Origin: Methylobacterium marchantiae
GTDB lineage: Bacteria > Pseudomonadota > Alphaproteobacteria > Rhizobiales > Beijerinckiaceae
Length of the DNA stretch: 64,000 bases
Reading direction: 5' to 3'
Assembly: GCF_022179405.1 (NCBI RefSeq)
Contig: NZ_BPQT01000005.1
Span: 62,001 to 126,000 of the forward strand
Shown: one piece after another, positions 54,070-63,344 of the stretch
How positions within the stretch are numbered: position 1 is the stretch's first letter
Layout: the number at the start of each line of letters is the position of its first letter
Position numbers and translations under genes: made by a program
Notes under the pieces: generated by a model
What the model saw: the letters and a program-made list of their open reading frames with translations, nothing else
What the model was told of the DNA's origin: nothing
Database searches by the model: none

Positions 54070-55692
54070 TTACGCGGCCGCGGCGGTTCGCGGCTCGATG
54101 GCGAGCGTGGGACCATTGGCGGCCCGATCGAGCACGAGGTTTCCGGCGCCGTCCGTCCATTCCGTGAGCAGGCGATCCGTGGCGACCTTCGTCATCGGAG
54201 CGCCAAACAGGAAGCCCTGGCCGTAGGTGCAACCCTGGCCGGCCAGCCAATCGACGCTGTCGCTGCTCTCGATACCCTCGGCGGTCGTCACGAGACCGAG
54301 GCTCGACCCGAGCGCGATGATCGCATCCACCAGCTTTGCCCGCTCCGCACCGAGCGGAACCGAAGCGATGTAGCTGCGATCGATCTTCAACTTGTCGAAT
54401 TTCAGTTCGCGCAGATGATAGAGACTGGAATATCCGGTCCCGAAATCGTCGAGGGCGATGCGCACACCGAGGCTCTGCATGGAGGTCAGGGCCGTCCGCG
54501 CGGCTTCGATATCGTTGACGAGGGCCGTTTCAGTGATCTCGATCTCCAATCGGCTCGGGGCAAAGCCCGTCTCAGTCAGGATCGCGAGAATGCGTGCCGG
54601 CATCTGACGGTCCTGGAGCTGCAGCGGCGAGATATTGATCGCGAGCTGCAGATGCGATGGCCATGAACGCGCGTCGGTGCAGGCCTTCCGCATCAGTGCC
54701 CAGGTGAGATCGGCGATCATCCCGGTTTCTTCGGCGAGGGTGATGAAGGCATCCGGTGCGAGAAGGCCCTGAACCGGATGACGCCAGCGAGCGAGCACTT
54801 CAAAACCGATGAGCTCACGTCCGGGAAGCGACACCACCGGCTGATAGAACGGTTCGATCTCGCCGCATTCGATACCGAGGCGCAACTCCTGTTCGAGTTG
54901 GGCGCGGGCACGCAACGCTATCCCCATCTCCGCCTGGAAAAATCGAAACGCTCCGCGGCCATCGCGCTTGCCCTGATACATGGCGAGGTCGGCCGCGTGC
55001 AGCAGAGTCTCCGCCGTGGAGATTTCCGGCGATGCCAGGGCGATACCCACGGTGGCGCCGATATCGATGCGGCTTTCACCCCAGGGCAGCGGCTGCGACA
55101 GGGCATTGATAACCTGTTGGGCCAGACGTCCAACGGTCTCCCGGTCCTTGCCGTAATCGTAGAGGATCGCGAACTCGTCTCCGCCGAGCCGGGCCACGAC
55201 GTTGCCGATGGGGAGAAGAGCCCTCAACCGATCGGCGACGGCGCAGAGGATCGCATCTCCGGCAGCATGCCCGTAAACGTCATTCACCGGCTTGAAGCGG
55301 TCGAGATCGATCAGCAGAACGGCCACCGGCGCAGGCGCCTGGACGGAAGCGAGGCGGGTATCCAGCGTCTCCTGGAACAGCCGGCGGTTGGCCAGCCCGG
55401 TCATCGCATCGTGGCGGGCGACGGAAGCCGCCGAGGATTGAGCGAGATCCCGGGAGATCATCACCCGGCGGAGAGTCAGCGATTTGCGTATGGCCGCAGC
55501 CGCGATCCCGAAGCTCATGCAGATGGCGAGCATGAGGAGGTCGTGAAGCTGGTGGAAGGTGGTGAAAGTCAGGAGAAGCGAGAACAGGCCGAGCTGCGTT
55601 CCGGCAAACCAGACGCAGGTTCCGATCATCATCAGGGAAAGGACTTCGCGCAGCTCGCCCTTAGCCCAGGATGCTTGCGTTGCGTCATCCAT
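54070..55692 (-). CDS. membrane GGDEF-EAL cyclic-di-GMP signalling protein
   Basis: This 540-residue protein has two TM helices (residues 17-70), a GGDEF domain and an EAL domain. The GGDEF domain (about 95-260) has an intact ARLGGDEFAILYDYG active site and a preceding LIDLDRFKPVND. In the EAL domain (about 280-525) the signature reads EVLARW instead of EALLRW. Other metal and catalytic residues are present: EIEITETALV, ALDDFGTGYSSLYHL, TTAEGIES and YGQGFLFGAPM. EVL variants can be active. So it may both make and break cyclic di-GMP. No clear sensory domain. The ATG has AAGGGAG six bases upstream. Confidence 0.92.
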   Translation of the reverse strand: MDDATQASWAKGELREVLSLMMIGTCVWFAGTQLGLFSLLLTFTTFHQLHDLLMLAICMSFGIAAAAIRKSLTLRRVMISRDLAQSSAASVARHDAMTGLANRRLFQETLDTRLASVQAPAPVAVLLIDLDRFKPVNDVYGHAAGDAILCAVADRLRALLPIGNVVARLGGDEFAILYDYGKDRETVGRLAQQVINALSQPLPWGESRIDIGATVGIALASPEISTAETLLHAADLAMYQGKRDGRGAFRFFQAEMGIALRARAQLEQELRLGIECGEIEPFYQPVVSLPGRELIGFEVLARWRHPVQGLLAPDAFITLAEETGMIADLTWALMRKACTDARSWPSHLQLAINISPLQLQDRQMPARILAILTETGFAPSRLEIEITETALVNDIEAARTALTSMQSLGVRIALDDFGTGYSSLYHLRELKFDKLKIDRSYIASVPLGAERAKLVDAIIALGSSLGLVTTAEGIESSDSVDWLAGQGCTYGQGFLFGAPMTKVATDRLLTEWTDGAGNLVLDRAANGPTLAIEPRTAAAA

Positions 55693-55853
55693 ACCGTGCT
55701 CCCTTCGGGGCACCATCTAGGACCAGCAGCCTTTCATACAGATGAACGGTTTCGTATCGAATATTCGCAAATCGGCAGTGGCCGACATTAGAAAGCGCTC
55801 TGGTTAATCCTTACGCAATCCGACCGGATCGTCGATCGACCCGCCGCTTCGGC

Positions 55854-56741
55854 CTAGCGCAGCAATGCGGACTGGACCCACCAGGATGTCTGCATCGCCC
55901 GGATCTGGGCCCGGATCTGGGCGGCGGCCCGAACCGCGTCGGACCGGTTCGCGAAGAGACCGAACACGGTGGCTCCGGAGCCGGACATGCGGGCGAGGCG
56001 GCATCCGTTCTGGCCACGCAATGCGGCCAGCGCATCCGCGATGACCGGCGCGACGGTGAGTGCCGGTGCCTCCAGGTCGTTGCGGGCCGGAGTGATCGCC
56101 GCGAGGGTCGCGTCGAGCCCGAGGCCAGGCGCGAGGAGGGGATGGTCGTCTCCGGCGTGACGCTCTCCGACCGCCAGTCCGAGCGCCTTGAACACGGGGG
56201 CCGTCTCGACCGGTACACCGGGATTGATCAGCACCGCGGGCAGCGGAGAGAAGTTCAGGGCCGGGCCGACATTCTCCCCGGCGCCGCGCATCATCCGGCC
56301 GCGCGGGGCGAGGCATACGGGAACGTCGGCCCCCGTGGCACCGGCAGCCTCGATGATGGCGGGGTGGTCGATGGAGAGGTCGTTGAGGCGAGCGAGGAGC
56401 CGCAGGGCGGCAGCGGCGTCAGACGAGCCGCCACCGATGCCGGCGGCGACGGGCAGGCGCTTCACCAGATGAAACGCGCCGAGCCGCAATCCGGGAACGG
56501 ACCGGGCCAAGCCTAGCGCGGCACGGACCACGAGGTTGTCGTCGAGGGGACCCACAGGTCCGGCGGTCGGGCCGGACACGTCGAGCGTCAGGCCGTCACC
56601 GGGGACCAGACTCAGCGTATCCCCGCGGCCAGTGAAGGCGACGAGGCTCTCGAGTTCGTGGTAGCCGTCGCCCGCGCGGCGGCCGAGGACATGGAGGGTC
56701 AGATTGATCTTCGCCGGAGCGCGGGTGACGAGAACGGACAC
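55854..56741 (-). CDS. ispE: 4-diphosphocytidyl-2-C-methyl-D-erythritol kinase
   Basis: IspE phosphorylates the 2-hydroxyl of CDP-methylerythritol in the MEP pathway. The 295-residue GHMP kinase starts [26 protein letters not shown], the typical IspE opening. It has the ATP loop [20 protein letters not shown] and a final [15 protein letters not shown] motif. The GTG at 56741 gives family length; the frame remains open to 56843. It lies 129 bp after the TPR gene on the same strand and precedes the GGDEF-EAL gene in the opposite-to-ispB orientation. Confidence 0.94.
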   Translation of the reverse strand: MSVLVTRAPAKINLTLHVLGRRAGDGYHELESLVAFTGRGDTLSLVPGDGLTLDVSGPTAGPVGPLDDNLVVRAALGLARSVPGLRLGAFHLVKRLPVAAGIGGGSSDAAAALRLLARLNDLSIDHPAIIEAAGATGADVPVCLAPRGRMMRGAGENVGPALNFSPLPAVLINPGVPVETAPVFKALGLAVGERHAGDDHPLLAPGLGLDATLAAITPARNDLEAPALTVAPVIADALAALRGQNGCRLARMSGSGATVFGLFANRSDAVRAAAQIRAQIRAMQTSWWVQSALLR

Positions 56742-56870
56742 GGGTGACCCTGGGGACGAGGGGCAGGTCTGGCGACCAGGGAGAAGTCTGGCGACCTCGG
56801 GAATGACGGAGCCGGTCTGGCCCCGCGATCCGATCCCCGTCAAGTCGGGTTCTCGCCCTTCGACAGACGT

Positions 56871-58727
56871 TCAGCCGCCGCTCTTCTTGTCGGCGGCGCC
56901 CGGAGGCTCGCTCGGGGCCGGCGCGCCCTTCGGCAATTCGGGGTTCACCTTCTCCGGCTCGGGCGGGTTCTCGGCCGTGGCGGCCGGCTTTTCGAGTTCC
57001 GGCAAGCCATCCTTCAGCTTGGCGTTGATCTTGACGAGGTCGTCCGGCTCGGGGTTCAGATCCTTGGCGTGCTGCCACTGGAACTTGCCCTCCAGCCGCC
57101 GGCCCGACCGCCAGTAGGCGTCGCCGAGATGGTCGTTGATCGTCGGGTCGCCCGGCTTCAGCTCGATCGCTTTTTCGAGTTCGCGCACGGCGTCGTCGTA
57201 GCGGCCGAGGCGGAAATAGGCCCAGCCGAGGCTGTCGATGATCATGCCGTCGCGCGGGCTCGCATCGACGGCCTGCTTCAGCATCGTGAAGGCCTCGTCG
57301 ATATTCATGTTCTGGTCGACCCAGGAATAGGCGAGGTAGTTGAGCACCTGTGCCCGTGCCGCGGGCTGGTTCACCGGCACGAGTTCGAGCGCCTTCTTGA
57401 GGTCGGCCTCGGCCTTCGGCCAGTGCTTGGCCCGCTCGTAGGCGGTGCCGCGGAAGTAGAACGTCGTCCAGTAATTGGCGGCCGGCTGCTTGCCGATGAG
57501 CTCGATGGCACGGCTGTAGGTCGCCGCGGCCTCCTCGTATTTCTTGCGCGAGCGCTGGACGTTTCCGAGTGCCGTCACGACGTCGATGCTGTCCGGATGC
57601 TCCTTCATCGCGGCATCGAGGAGCTGGATCGCCTCCTCGCCCTTGCCGAGCTGTTCGAGGTTGAGGCCGATCTGGATGTCGGCATTGAGCTTCAGGGGCG
57701 AGCTCGCGGGAATCTGCGCATAGGCGTCGTTGGCGCGCTCGGTCTGCTTCATCCGGTCGAGCGTGTCGGCGAGCGTCAGGCGGGCGAGGGCGTGCTCCGG
57801 CGCGAGGTAGAGGGCGAGGCGCAGGTAGACCACGGCGGGCAGCTCGTCGCCCTGGGTCGACCCGGCGGAGCCGAGGCCGTAGAGCACCTCGCCGGCACCT
57901 TCCTGCGCGGTATTGACGAGGCGGGTCAGCGGCTTGCCGGCCTTCAGCTTATCCAGGGCGTCTCGCACGATCGGGTGGCGCGGCAACAGCTGATCGAAAG
58001 CGGTATAGGCCTGGATCGCGAGGTCCGTCCGGCCGGATTGGGCCTCGAAACGGGCATAGGCGTCGACGATGCGCAAGGTGTTCTGGTCGGCGTCGTAGGC
58101 GGCCTTGAGGCGGCGCTCGGCCTCCGCCTGGTCGCCGACGAGGTTGGCGATCAGTCCGGCATGGAAGTCGCGGAAGGTGTTGTAGTAACGCTCGCCCTTC
58201 AGCTTGCTCACCACTTCGAGGGCGCGCTTGCCGTCATTGGCACCGGCATAGGCCCAGGCGGTGAGCAGCGTGCTGGTGAGATCAGCCGCGGCGCCGCGGC
58301 CGCTGCGGGCGAAATTCTGGCGTGCCTGCGCGAATTGTCCGGCCTTGATCTGGCGCACGCCGAGGCTCAGTTGCGCGAGGCCGTTCGACCCGTCACGGGC
58401 GGTCAGCCGCTCGGCGGCACGGAAGGCGTCGGGCAGGGCGCCGTCCGCGAGCAGCGACACGAAGGCGCGCTCGAGCAGTTCGGCGTTGCGCGGATCGGCC
58501 TTCACCGCCTCGCGATAGAAGCTCGCCGCGGCGGACGTGTCCTTGGAGGCGCCGGCGATGTAGGCCGAAAGGAAGTTCCCCTCCAGGGATTCCGCCGGCT
58601 CGTACTCCGTCATCGGAGTCGATTCCCGCGGCTGGGCGGCCAGCGCCGTGATCGACGTCGCCACCGAGGCGGCAAGGCACAAAGCGAGGGCCGAGAGGGT
58701 CCGGCGGGTCGCGGCGTTTCCGTTCAT
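56871..58727 (-). CDS. secreted tetratricopeptide-repeat protein
   Basis: This 618-residue protein has a signal peptide (to about residue 33, ending TALAA). About ten TPR units follow, such as AELLERAFVSLLADGALPDA, IDVVTALGNVQRSRKKYEEA and DGMIIDSLGWAYFRLGRYDD. The C-terminal tail is Pro/Glu/Lys-rich (about 575-618). It is probably a periplasmic scaffold or assembly factor; TPR proteins do not reveal the partner. An in-frame extension to 58991 is non-family and overlaps the RES gene. It is upstream of ispE on the same strand, possibly co-transcribed. Confidence 0.88.
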   Translation of the reverse strand: MNGNAATRRTLSALALCLAASVATSITALAAQPRESTPMTEYEPAESLEGNFLSAYIAGASKDTSAAASFYREAVKADPRNAELLERAFVSLLADGALPDAFRAAERLTARDGSNGLAQLSLGVRQIKAGQFAQARQNFARSGRGAAADLTSTLLTAWAYAGANDGKRALEVVSKLKGERYYNTFRDFHAGLIANLVGDQAEAERRLKAAYDADQNTLRIVDAYARFEAQSGRTDLAIQAYTAFDQLLPRHPIVRDALDKLKAGKPLTRLVNTAQEGAGEVLYGLGSAGSTQGDELPAVVYLRLALYLAPEHALARLTLADTLDRMKQTERANDAYAQIPASSPLKLNADIQIGLNLEQLGKGEEAIQLLDAAMKEHPDSIDVVTALGNVQRSRKKYEEAAATYSRAIELIGKQPAANYWTTFYFRGTAYERAKHWPKAEADLKKALELVPVNQPAARAQVLNYLAYSWVDQNMNIDEAFTMLKQAVDASPRDGMIIDSLGWAYFRLGRYDDAVRELEKAIELKPGDPTINDHLGDAYWRSGRRLEGKFQWQHAKDLNPEPDDLVKINAKLKDGLPELEKPAATAENPPEPEKVNPELPKGAPAPSEPPGAADKKSGG

Positions 58728-58863
58728 GGGCACCAGTCGCGTTTCTTGCGCATCGGCGAAAGGACGCCGATGCCGATCGGGCGGGGACACTGAACTCTTC
58801 CCGCCATCCTCGCAAGGCGAAAGGATGGCGGCAGTGACCGGCCGGCTCCGACGCCGCAGGCGC

Positions 58864-59466
58864 CTATCGTACGATTTCGACATCGAGGCCACGCAGGGCC
58901 GGAACGAGGCCCTCCAACGTGACGACGTCCTCAACGGGAGTGGCCGAGAGCTTGCCAACGCCGCGTTCATAGACAGCGCAGCAGGTCGCACTAGTAAGCC
59001 GGGAGAGGTAAAGCACGCCGTCCGCGTCCGTGCGGTCGTAGATCGCGGCGCTCAGCACCCGGCCCAGGCGATGCGCCTTGGCGCGGCCGGCATCCGTCGA
59101 GACGCCGAGCCGCAGCAATCCAGTGGTCCGTAGATCAATCAGCGTAAGCGGTGCGTTCGCGGACACCTCGGTCGCACCCCATGCGGTGACCTCGCCAAGC
59201 CCGATCCGCCGCCGCACGCGGTTCTCGAAACGGTCGCGGATCATCGTTTCGGCCAAAGCCGTCTGAAGATCCTCTGCGATGTAGAGAAGCTTGAATGCAG
59301 CGACGGGACTGGAAAAGCGGGTCGTGCCGTGGCCCATCCCGAGAGGGGTCGCGCGATGGGCGAGGAGGCAGGCACGGACGTAGCTGTCGGGCAGGAAAGC
59401 CAGGGCGAGATCGGCGAGTGTCGCGGGATCGAGCCTCACCTCAGGCGAAATCGTCGCGTGCCGCAC
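58864..59466 (-). CDS. RES-domain toxin of a toxin-antitoxin pair
   Basis: RES toxins (for example ParT and MbcT) destroy or consume NAD+ in cells. The 200-residue protein has the RES core [20 protein letters not shown], with conserved Arg, Ser and Phe, then [38 protein letters not shown] forms the Cys-rich later motif. GTG 59466 gives a 26-base overlap with the antitoxin gene; a second GTG at 59439, one base after the antitoxin stop, would avoid it. Either way it is downstream of and coupled to the antitoxin, the normal order for this class. Activity is inferred from the domain only. Confidence 0.88.
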   Translation of the reverse strand: MRHATISPEVRLDPATLADLALAFLPDSYVRACLLAHRATPLGMGHGTTRFSSPVAAFKLLYIAEDLQTALAETMIRDRFENRVRRRIGLGEVTAWGATEVSANAPLTLIDLRTTGLLRLGVSTDAGRAKAHRLGRVLSAAIYDRTDADGVLYLSRLTSATCCAVYERGVGKLSATPVEDVVTLEGLVPALRGLDVEIVR

Positions 59467-60376
59467 GCAGTACGGGTTCGATCCGCCCGTGCCTCAGGTC
59501 TTCCAGCAGCGATGCCCCCAACTCGCGTGGCTCCGAGAGCCAGAGCCAAGCCGTTCTGGCATCGCCTACAATTCCCAAGACGTCGGCGATACCCGGCACC
59601 GGCCTTCCGTCGACGAACTGCGCTAAGGGAAAGACATGCTTGCGGGCGCCCTTCAGCAATCCGATCACCGCGCCGCCCCGCCGCCAATCCTGAAGTGTTG
59701 ACCGGGCGATGCCCAGATCCGCCGCGAGCTCGACCGGACCGGCCAAAGGACCGGCCCAATCCTCGAGCCTGAGGGGCAATGCGTAGTCCGAGAGCCGCCT
59801 TGCGCCTTCGACGGAACTGATCCGGCCGCCCAGACCCCGACCGCGAGACGGCTCGACGCCCGACTTCGATACTAGAGCGTACCTTTCAGGCGATGATTCA
59901 AAGAGCGGTTCCGCCCGATGGGGATCGGGGACCACGTCGGGCCTGCGCAGATCATTCGCCGAAATCGGAAGATTTGTCCTCGCTAATGACGACGCCTCAA
60001 CCCGATTTCTTACCCCGAGCTTACGTAAAATATGCTTGACGTGAATCTTGACTGTTGCCTCAGAAATTTTGAGTTCTGAGGCAATTACCTTGTTCGGCGC
60101 GCCCACCGTCAGATGGTGCAGGATATCGCGTTCGCGCTTACTCAGGGCGCCGAGCTTGGGTATCGCTTCGTCGTCCGCCGGAAAGATAGCGCGGAAACCG
60201 CGTTGACGGACCTCGAGACTCTCGGTTGCCGCTCCAACGGCGGCCAAGAGCTCCGCCATGTACTCGACGTGTGGCAACTCTGCCGTCGGATTGCGCTTCC
60301 GCAGCGCCTCCGCCAGATCGCCGGCCCGAATGTCGAGCGTGCCGGTCCCACGCTCGCCCGCATTCCGCGTCGCCAT
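59441..60376 (-). CDS. LuxR-HTH / DUF2384-like antitoxin fusion
   Basis: This 311-residue protein joins two parts. Residues 75-126 are a LuxR-type HTH ([39 protein letters not shown]). Residues 185-311 resemble the Xre/MbcA/ParS (DUF2384) antitoxins that partner RES toxins ([19 protein letters not shown] and the ending [20 protein letters not shown], then [14 protein letters not shown]). It should neutralise the RES protein and probably repress its own promoter. The ATG at 60376 was preferred; a GTG at 60400 is an alternative. The HTH-coding DNA is A/T-richer (about 50% G+C over 59941-60120) than the flanks. The fusion is not one I know for this family. Confidence 0.75.
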   Translation of the reverse strand: MATRNAGERGTGTLDIRAGDLAEALRKRNPTAELPHVEYMAELLAAVGAATESLEVRQRGFRAIFPADDEAIPKLGALSKRERDILHHLTVGAPNKVIASELKISEATVKIHVKHILRKLGVRNRVEASSLARTNLPISANDLRRPDVVPDPHRAEPLFESSPERYALVSKSGVEPSRGRGLGGRISSVEGARRLSDYALPLRLEDWAGPLAGPVELAADLGIARSTLQDWRRGGAVIGLLKGARKHVFPLAQFVDGRPVPGIADVLGIVGDARTAWLWLSEPRELGASLLEDLRHGRIEPVLRAARDDFA

Positions 60377-60455
60377 TTCAGCCCGACCACCCGCCTTCAC
60401 GATGAATCAGATTGTGCGGATTGCACGGATTGTCCAGCCTGTACCGCGAAGCCCC

Positions 60456-62108
60456 TCACATGTTCGGATAGTTCGGGCCGCCCGGGCCCTCCGGCGTCAC
60501 CCAGTTGATGTTCTGGTTGGGGTCTTTGATGTCGCAGGTCTTGCAGTGGACGCAGTTCTGCGCGTTGATCTGGTAGCGGACGCCGCTGCCCTCGGTGACC
60601 CATTCGTAGACGCCAGCCGGGCAGTAGCGTGCCGAGGGACCACCGTAGACGTCGTGCTCCGAACTCTTCTGAAGGGCGGAATCCTTCACGTTGAGGTGGG
60701 GCGGCTGGTCCTCTTCGTGGTTGGTGTTCGAGAGATACACCGAGGAGAGCCGGTCGAAGGTCAGCTTGCCGTCGGGCTTCGGGTAGACGATCGGCGTCAC
60801 CTCCGAGAGCGGCTTCGTCGCGGCGTGATCCGGCTTGCCGTGCTTCAGCGTTCCGAAGGGCGAGGCGTCGAGAATCGTCTGCGTCCACATGTCGAGGCCG
60901 CCGAGGCCCACACCGACCAGCGTGCCGTATTTCGACCAGAGCGGCTTCACGTTGCGCACGCGCTTGAGGTCGCGGCCGATGTCGCTGTCGCGCCAGCCGG
61001 CATCGTAATCCGTCAGTTCGTCGCCCTGACGCCCCGCGGTGAGCGCCGCGGCGATCGCTTCGGCCGCCTGCATTCCGGACAGCACCGCGTTGTGCGAGCC
61101 CTTGATGCGGGGCACGTTGACGAAGCCGGCCGAGCAGCCGACGAGGCACCCGCCGGGGAAGACGAGCTTGGGGACCGACTGCCACCCGCCCTCCATGATG
61201 GCGCGCGCGCCGTAGCCGATGCGCTTGGCACCCTCGAAGACGTCGCGGATCATCGGGTGGGTCTTGAAGCGCTGGAACTCCTCGAACGGCGACAGGGTCG
61301 GGTTCTCGTAGTTCAGATGCGTGACGAAGCCGACCGAGAGCAGGTTGTCGTCGAAATGATAGAGCCAGGAGCCGCCGCCGGTCTTGTTCGAGAGCGGCCA
61401 GCCCATGGTGTGGCGCACGAGGCCGGGCTCGAAGGTCTCCGGCTTGAGCTGCCAGAGCTCCTTCACGCCGAGGCCGTATTTCTGGTGGTCGCTGTCCTTG
61501 TTGAGCTGGAAGCGATCGATCAGCGTCTTGGTCAGCGAGCCGCGCGCGCCCTCTCCGAAGATCGTGTACTTGCCGCGCAATTCCATGCCGCGGGTGTAAT
61601 CGTCGCGCGGCTCACCGGACTTGCCGATGCCGAGATCGCCGGTGGCGACACCGATGACGGTGCCGTGATCGTCGTAGAGCACTTCCGAGGCCGGGAAGCC
61701 GGGATAGATCTCGACGCCGAGTTCCTCGGCCTTGGCACCGAGATACTTCGTCACGTTCGAAAGCGAGCCGACGAAATTGCCGTGGTTCGACATGAATTTC
61801 GGGAAGGTGAAATTCGGCAGCGAGATGCCGCTGTTCTTGGTGAGGAACAGGAACTCGTCGCGCTCGACCTCGGTCTTGAGCGGCCGGGCGTCGTCCTGGC
61901 GCCATTCGGGAAGCAGGCGGTCGAGCCCGAGCGGGTCGATCACCGCGCCGGACAGGATATGCGCGCCGACTTCCGATCCCTTCTCGACCACGACGACGGC
62001 GAGGTCGGCGGCGATCTGCTTGAGGCGGATCGCGGCGGCGAGGCCGGCCGGCCCCGCTCCCACGATCACCACGTCGAAATCCATGCCCTCGCGTTCCGGC
62101 AACGCCAT
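60456..62108 (-). CDS. electron-transfer flavoprotein:ubiquinone oxidoreductase
   Basis: This 550-residue inner-membrane-associated enzyme passes electrons from reduced ETF to ubiquinone. The FAD-binding start is VVIVGAGPAGLAAAIRLKQ. Middle segments include GAHILSGAVIDPLGLDRLLP and LVGCSAGFVNVPRIKGSHNA. The C-terminal 4Fe-4S domain has CPAGVYEW and QNCVHCKTCDIKDPNQNINW. It matters for acyl-CoA dehydrogenase oxidations such as those of the ethylmalonyl-CoA pathway; ETF genes are not here. It is divergent from the uracil-DNA-glycosylase-like gene. Confidence 0.95.
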   Translation of the reverse strand: MALPEREGMDFDVVIVGAGPAGLAAAIRLKQIAADLAVVVVEKGSEVGAHILSGAVIDPLGLDRLLPEWRQDDARPLKTEVERDEFLFLTKNSGISLPNFTFPKFMSNHGNFVGSLSNVTKYLGAKAEELGVEIYPGFPASEVLYDDHGTVIGVATGDLGIGKSGEPRDDYTRGMELRGKYTIFGEGARGSLTKTLIDRFQLNKDSDHQKYGLGVKELWQLKPETFEPGLVRHTMGWPLSNKTGGGSWLYHFDDNLLSVGFVTHLNYENPTLSPFEEFQRFKTHPMIRDVFEGAKRIGYGARAIMEGGWQSVPKLVFPGGCLVGCSAGFVNVPRIKGSHNAVLSGMQAAEAIAAALTAGRQGDELTDYDAGWRDSDIGRDLKRVRNVKPLWSKYGTLVGVGLGGLDMWTQTILDASPFGTLKHGKPDHAATKPLSEVTPIVYPKPDGKLTFDRLSSVYLSNTNHEEDQPPHLNVKDSALQKSSEHDVYGGPSARYCPAGVYEWVTEGSGVRYQINAQNCVHCKTCDIKDPNQNINWVTPEGPGGPNYPNM

Positions 62109-62269
62109 CCTCGAAACTCCTCCTGCCGCGCTCGGCCCGACCGATCGAGATCGATCGAGAAACGCGTGGTGCTGTGATTGCGAACACTCTCAACCCATTC
62201 CAAGCTAGGAACGCAAGCCTGCCGATGGTCTCACGGCGGATTGAAGCCTTCGGGCCCTAACATCGGGCG

Positions 62270-63214
62270 ATGCACGAAGTGTCGCGCGAAGTGTTGTCCA
62301 CAGGACCATTCGGGGCCACATCACGTGAGATGAGCCATGGCCCCGATACCGAGCGCGACGTGATCGCCGATCTCGACTTCCACGTGGAAGCCGGCGTCGA
62401 TCTCTGCCTCGACGAGCGGCCGCACGACCGCTTCTCCGAAGCCGACGAGCCGCCGGCCTGGCGCCCGGCGCCGGCCCGCCGCGCGATGCCCGCGCAGGAT
62501 GCCTCACCGGCCGATCCGGGACCCTTCCGTCGCGAACTGCCTCCCCGCGGCCCGGCGCCGGCAGCGCCGCCGGCACGGACCTACGGACAATCCGCGGCGG
62601 CGAAGCCCGGCGAGGCGGCGGGCGACGCAAGGGCGCGGGCGCGGGATGTCACGTCCCTCGAAGAACTCGAGCAGCTGCTCGCGGGCTTCGACGGCTGCCC
62701 CCTCAAGTTCACGGCGAAGAACCTCGTCTTCGCCGACGGCAACCCGGCCTCGAAGCTGATGTTCATCGGGGAGGCCCCCGGGGCCGACGAGGACCGCGTC
62801 GGCAAGCCGTTCATGGGCCGTTCCGGCCAGCTCCTCGACCGGATGATGGCGGCGATCGGCCTCGACCGGACCAAGGCCTACGTCACCAACATCGTGCCCT
62901 GGCGGCCGCCGGGGAACCGGAACCCGACGCCCCAGGAAGTCTCGATCTGCAAACCGTTCATCGAGCGCCAGATCGAACTCGCCGACCCGGACATCATCGT
63001 CTGCCTCGGCAGTCCGGCGACGCAGGCGATCACCGGAACGAAGGACGGCATCCTGAAGGCGCGCGGCCGGTTCTACCCGTATCGGGTCGGCGACCGGGAG
63101 GTGAGAGCCCTGGCGACCCTGCACCCGGCCTATCTCCTGCGCCAGCCGCTCCAGAAACGCCTCGCCTGGAGGGATTTCCGCCTGTTGCGGGCGACCCTCG
63201 ACGGGACGGCGTGA
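62270..63214 (+). CDS. uracil-DNA glycosylase superfamily (family-4-like), reduced cluster cysteines
   Basis: This 314-residue protein has a Pro/Ala-rich, probably disordered N-terminal part (about residues 1-120) and a catalytic domain. The domain has MFIGEAPGADEDRVGKPFMG and SGQLLDRMMAAIGL, the motif-A region of family-4 UDG. NIVPWRPPGNRNPTPQEV is typical of the family, and the late motif is LATLHPAYLLRQP. It would excise uracil from DNA. Two of the four iron-sulfur cysteines of family 4 are missing: the first reads FDGCPLK instead of CxxC, and VPWRPP stands where VKCRPP is usual. A start at 62332 is also possible. Confidence 0.85.
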   Translation: MHEVSREVLSTGPFGATSREMSHGPDTERDVIADLDFHVEAGVDLCLDERPHDRFSEADEPPAWRPAPARRAMPAQDASPADPGPFRRELPPRGPAPAAPPARTYGQSAAAKPGEAAGDARARARDVTSLEELEQLLAGFDGCPLKFTAKNLVFADGNPASKLMFIGEAPGADEDRVGKPFMGRSGQLLDRMMAAIGLDRTKAYVTNIVPWRPPGNRNPTPQEVSICKPFIERQIELADPDIIVCLGSPATQAITGTKDGILKARGRFYPYRVGDREVRALATLHPAYLLRQPLQKRLAWRDFRLLRATLDGTA

Positions 63215-63344
63215 GGCGAAACGCGTCGGGGAAGCGGAACCGTATCTTTCACCCGGGGATTAGTTCGGGCACACGGGGCGGAGACGGGAACGGGCGTGGC
63301 GGCCATTCCTCGACCATGCCTCCGGGACGAAGGGTGACGAGATC

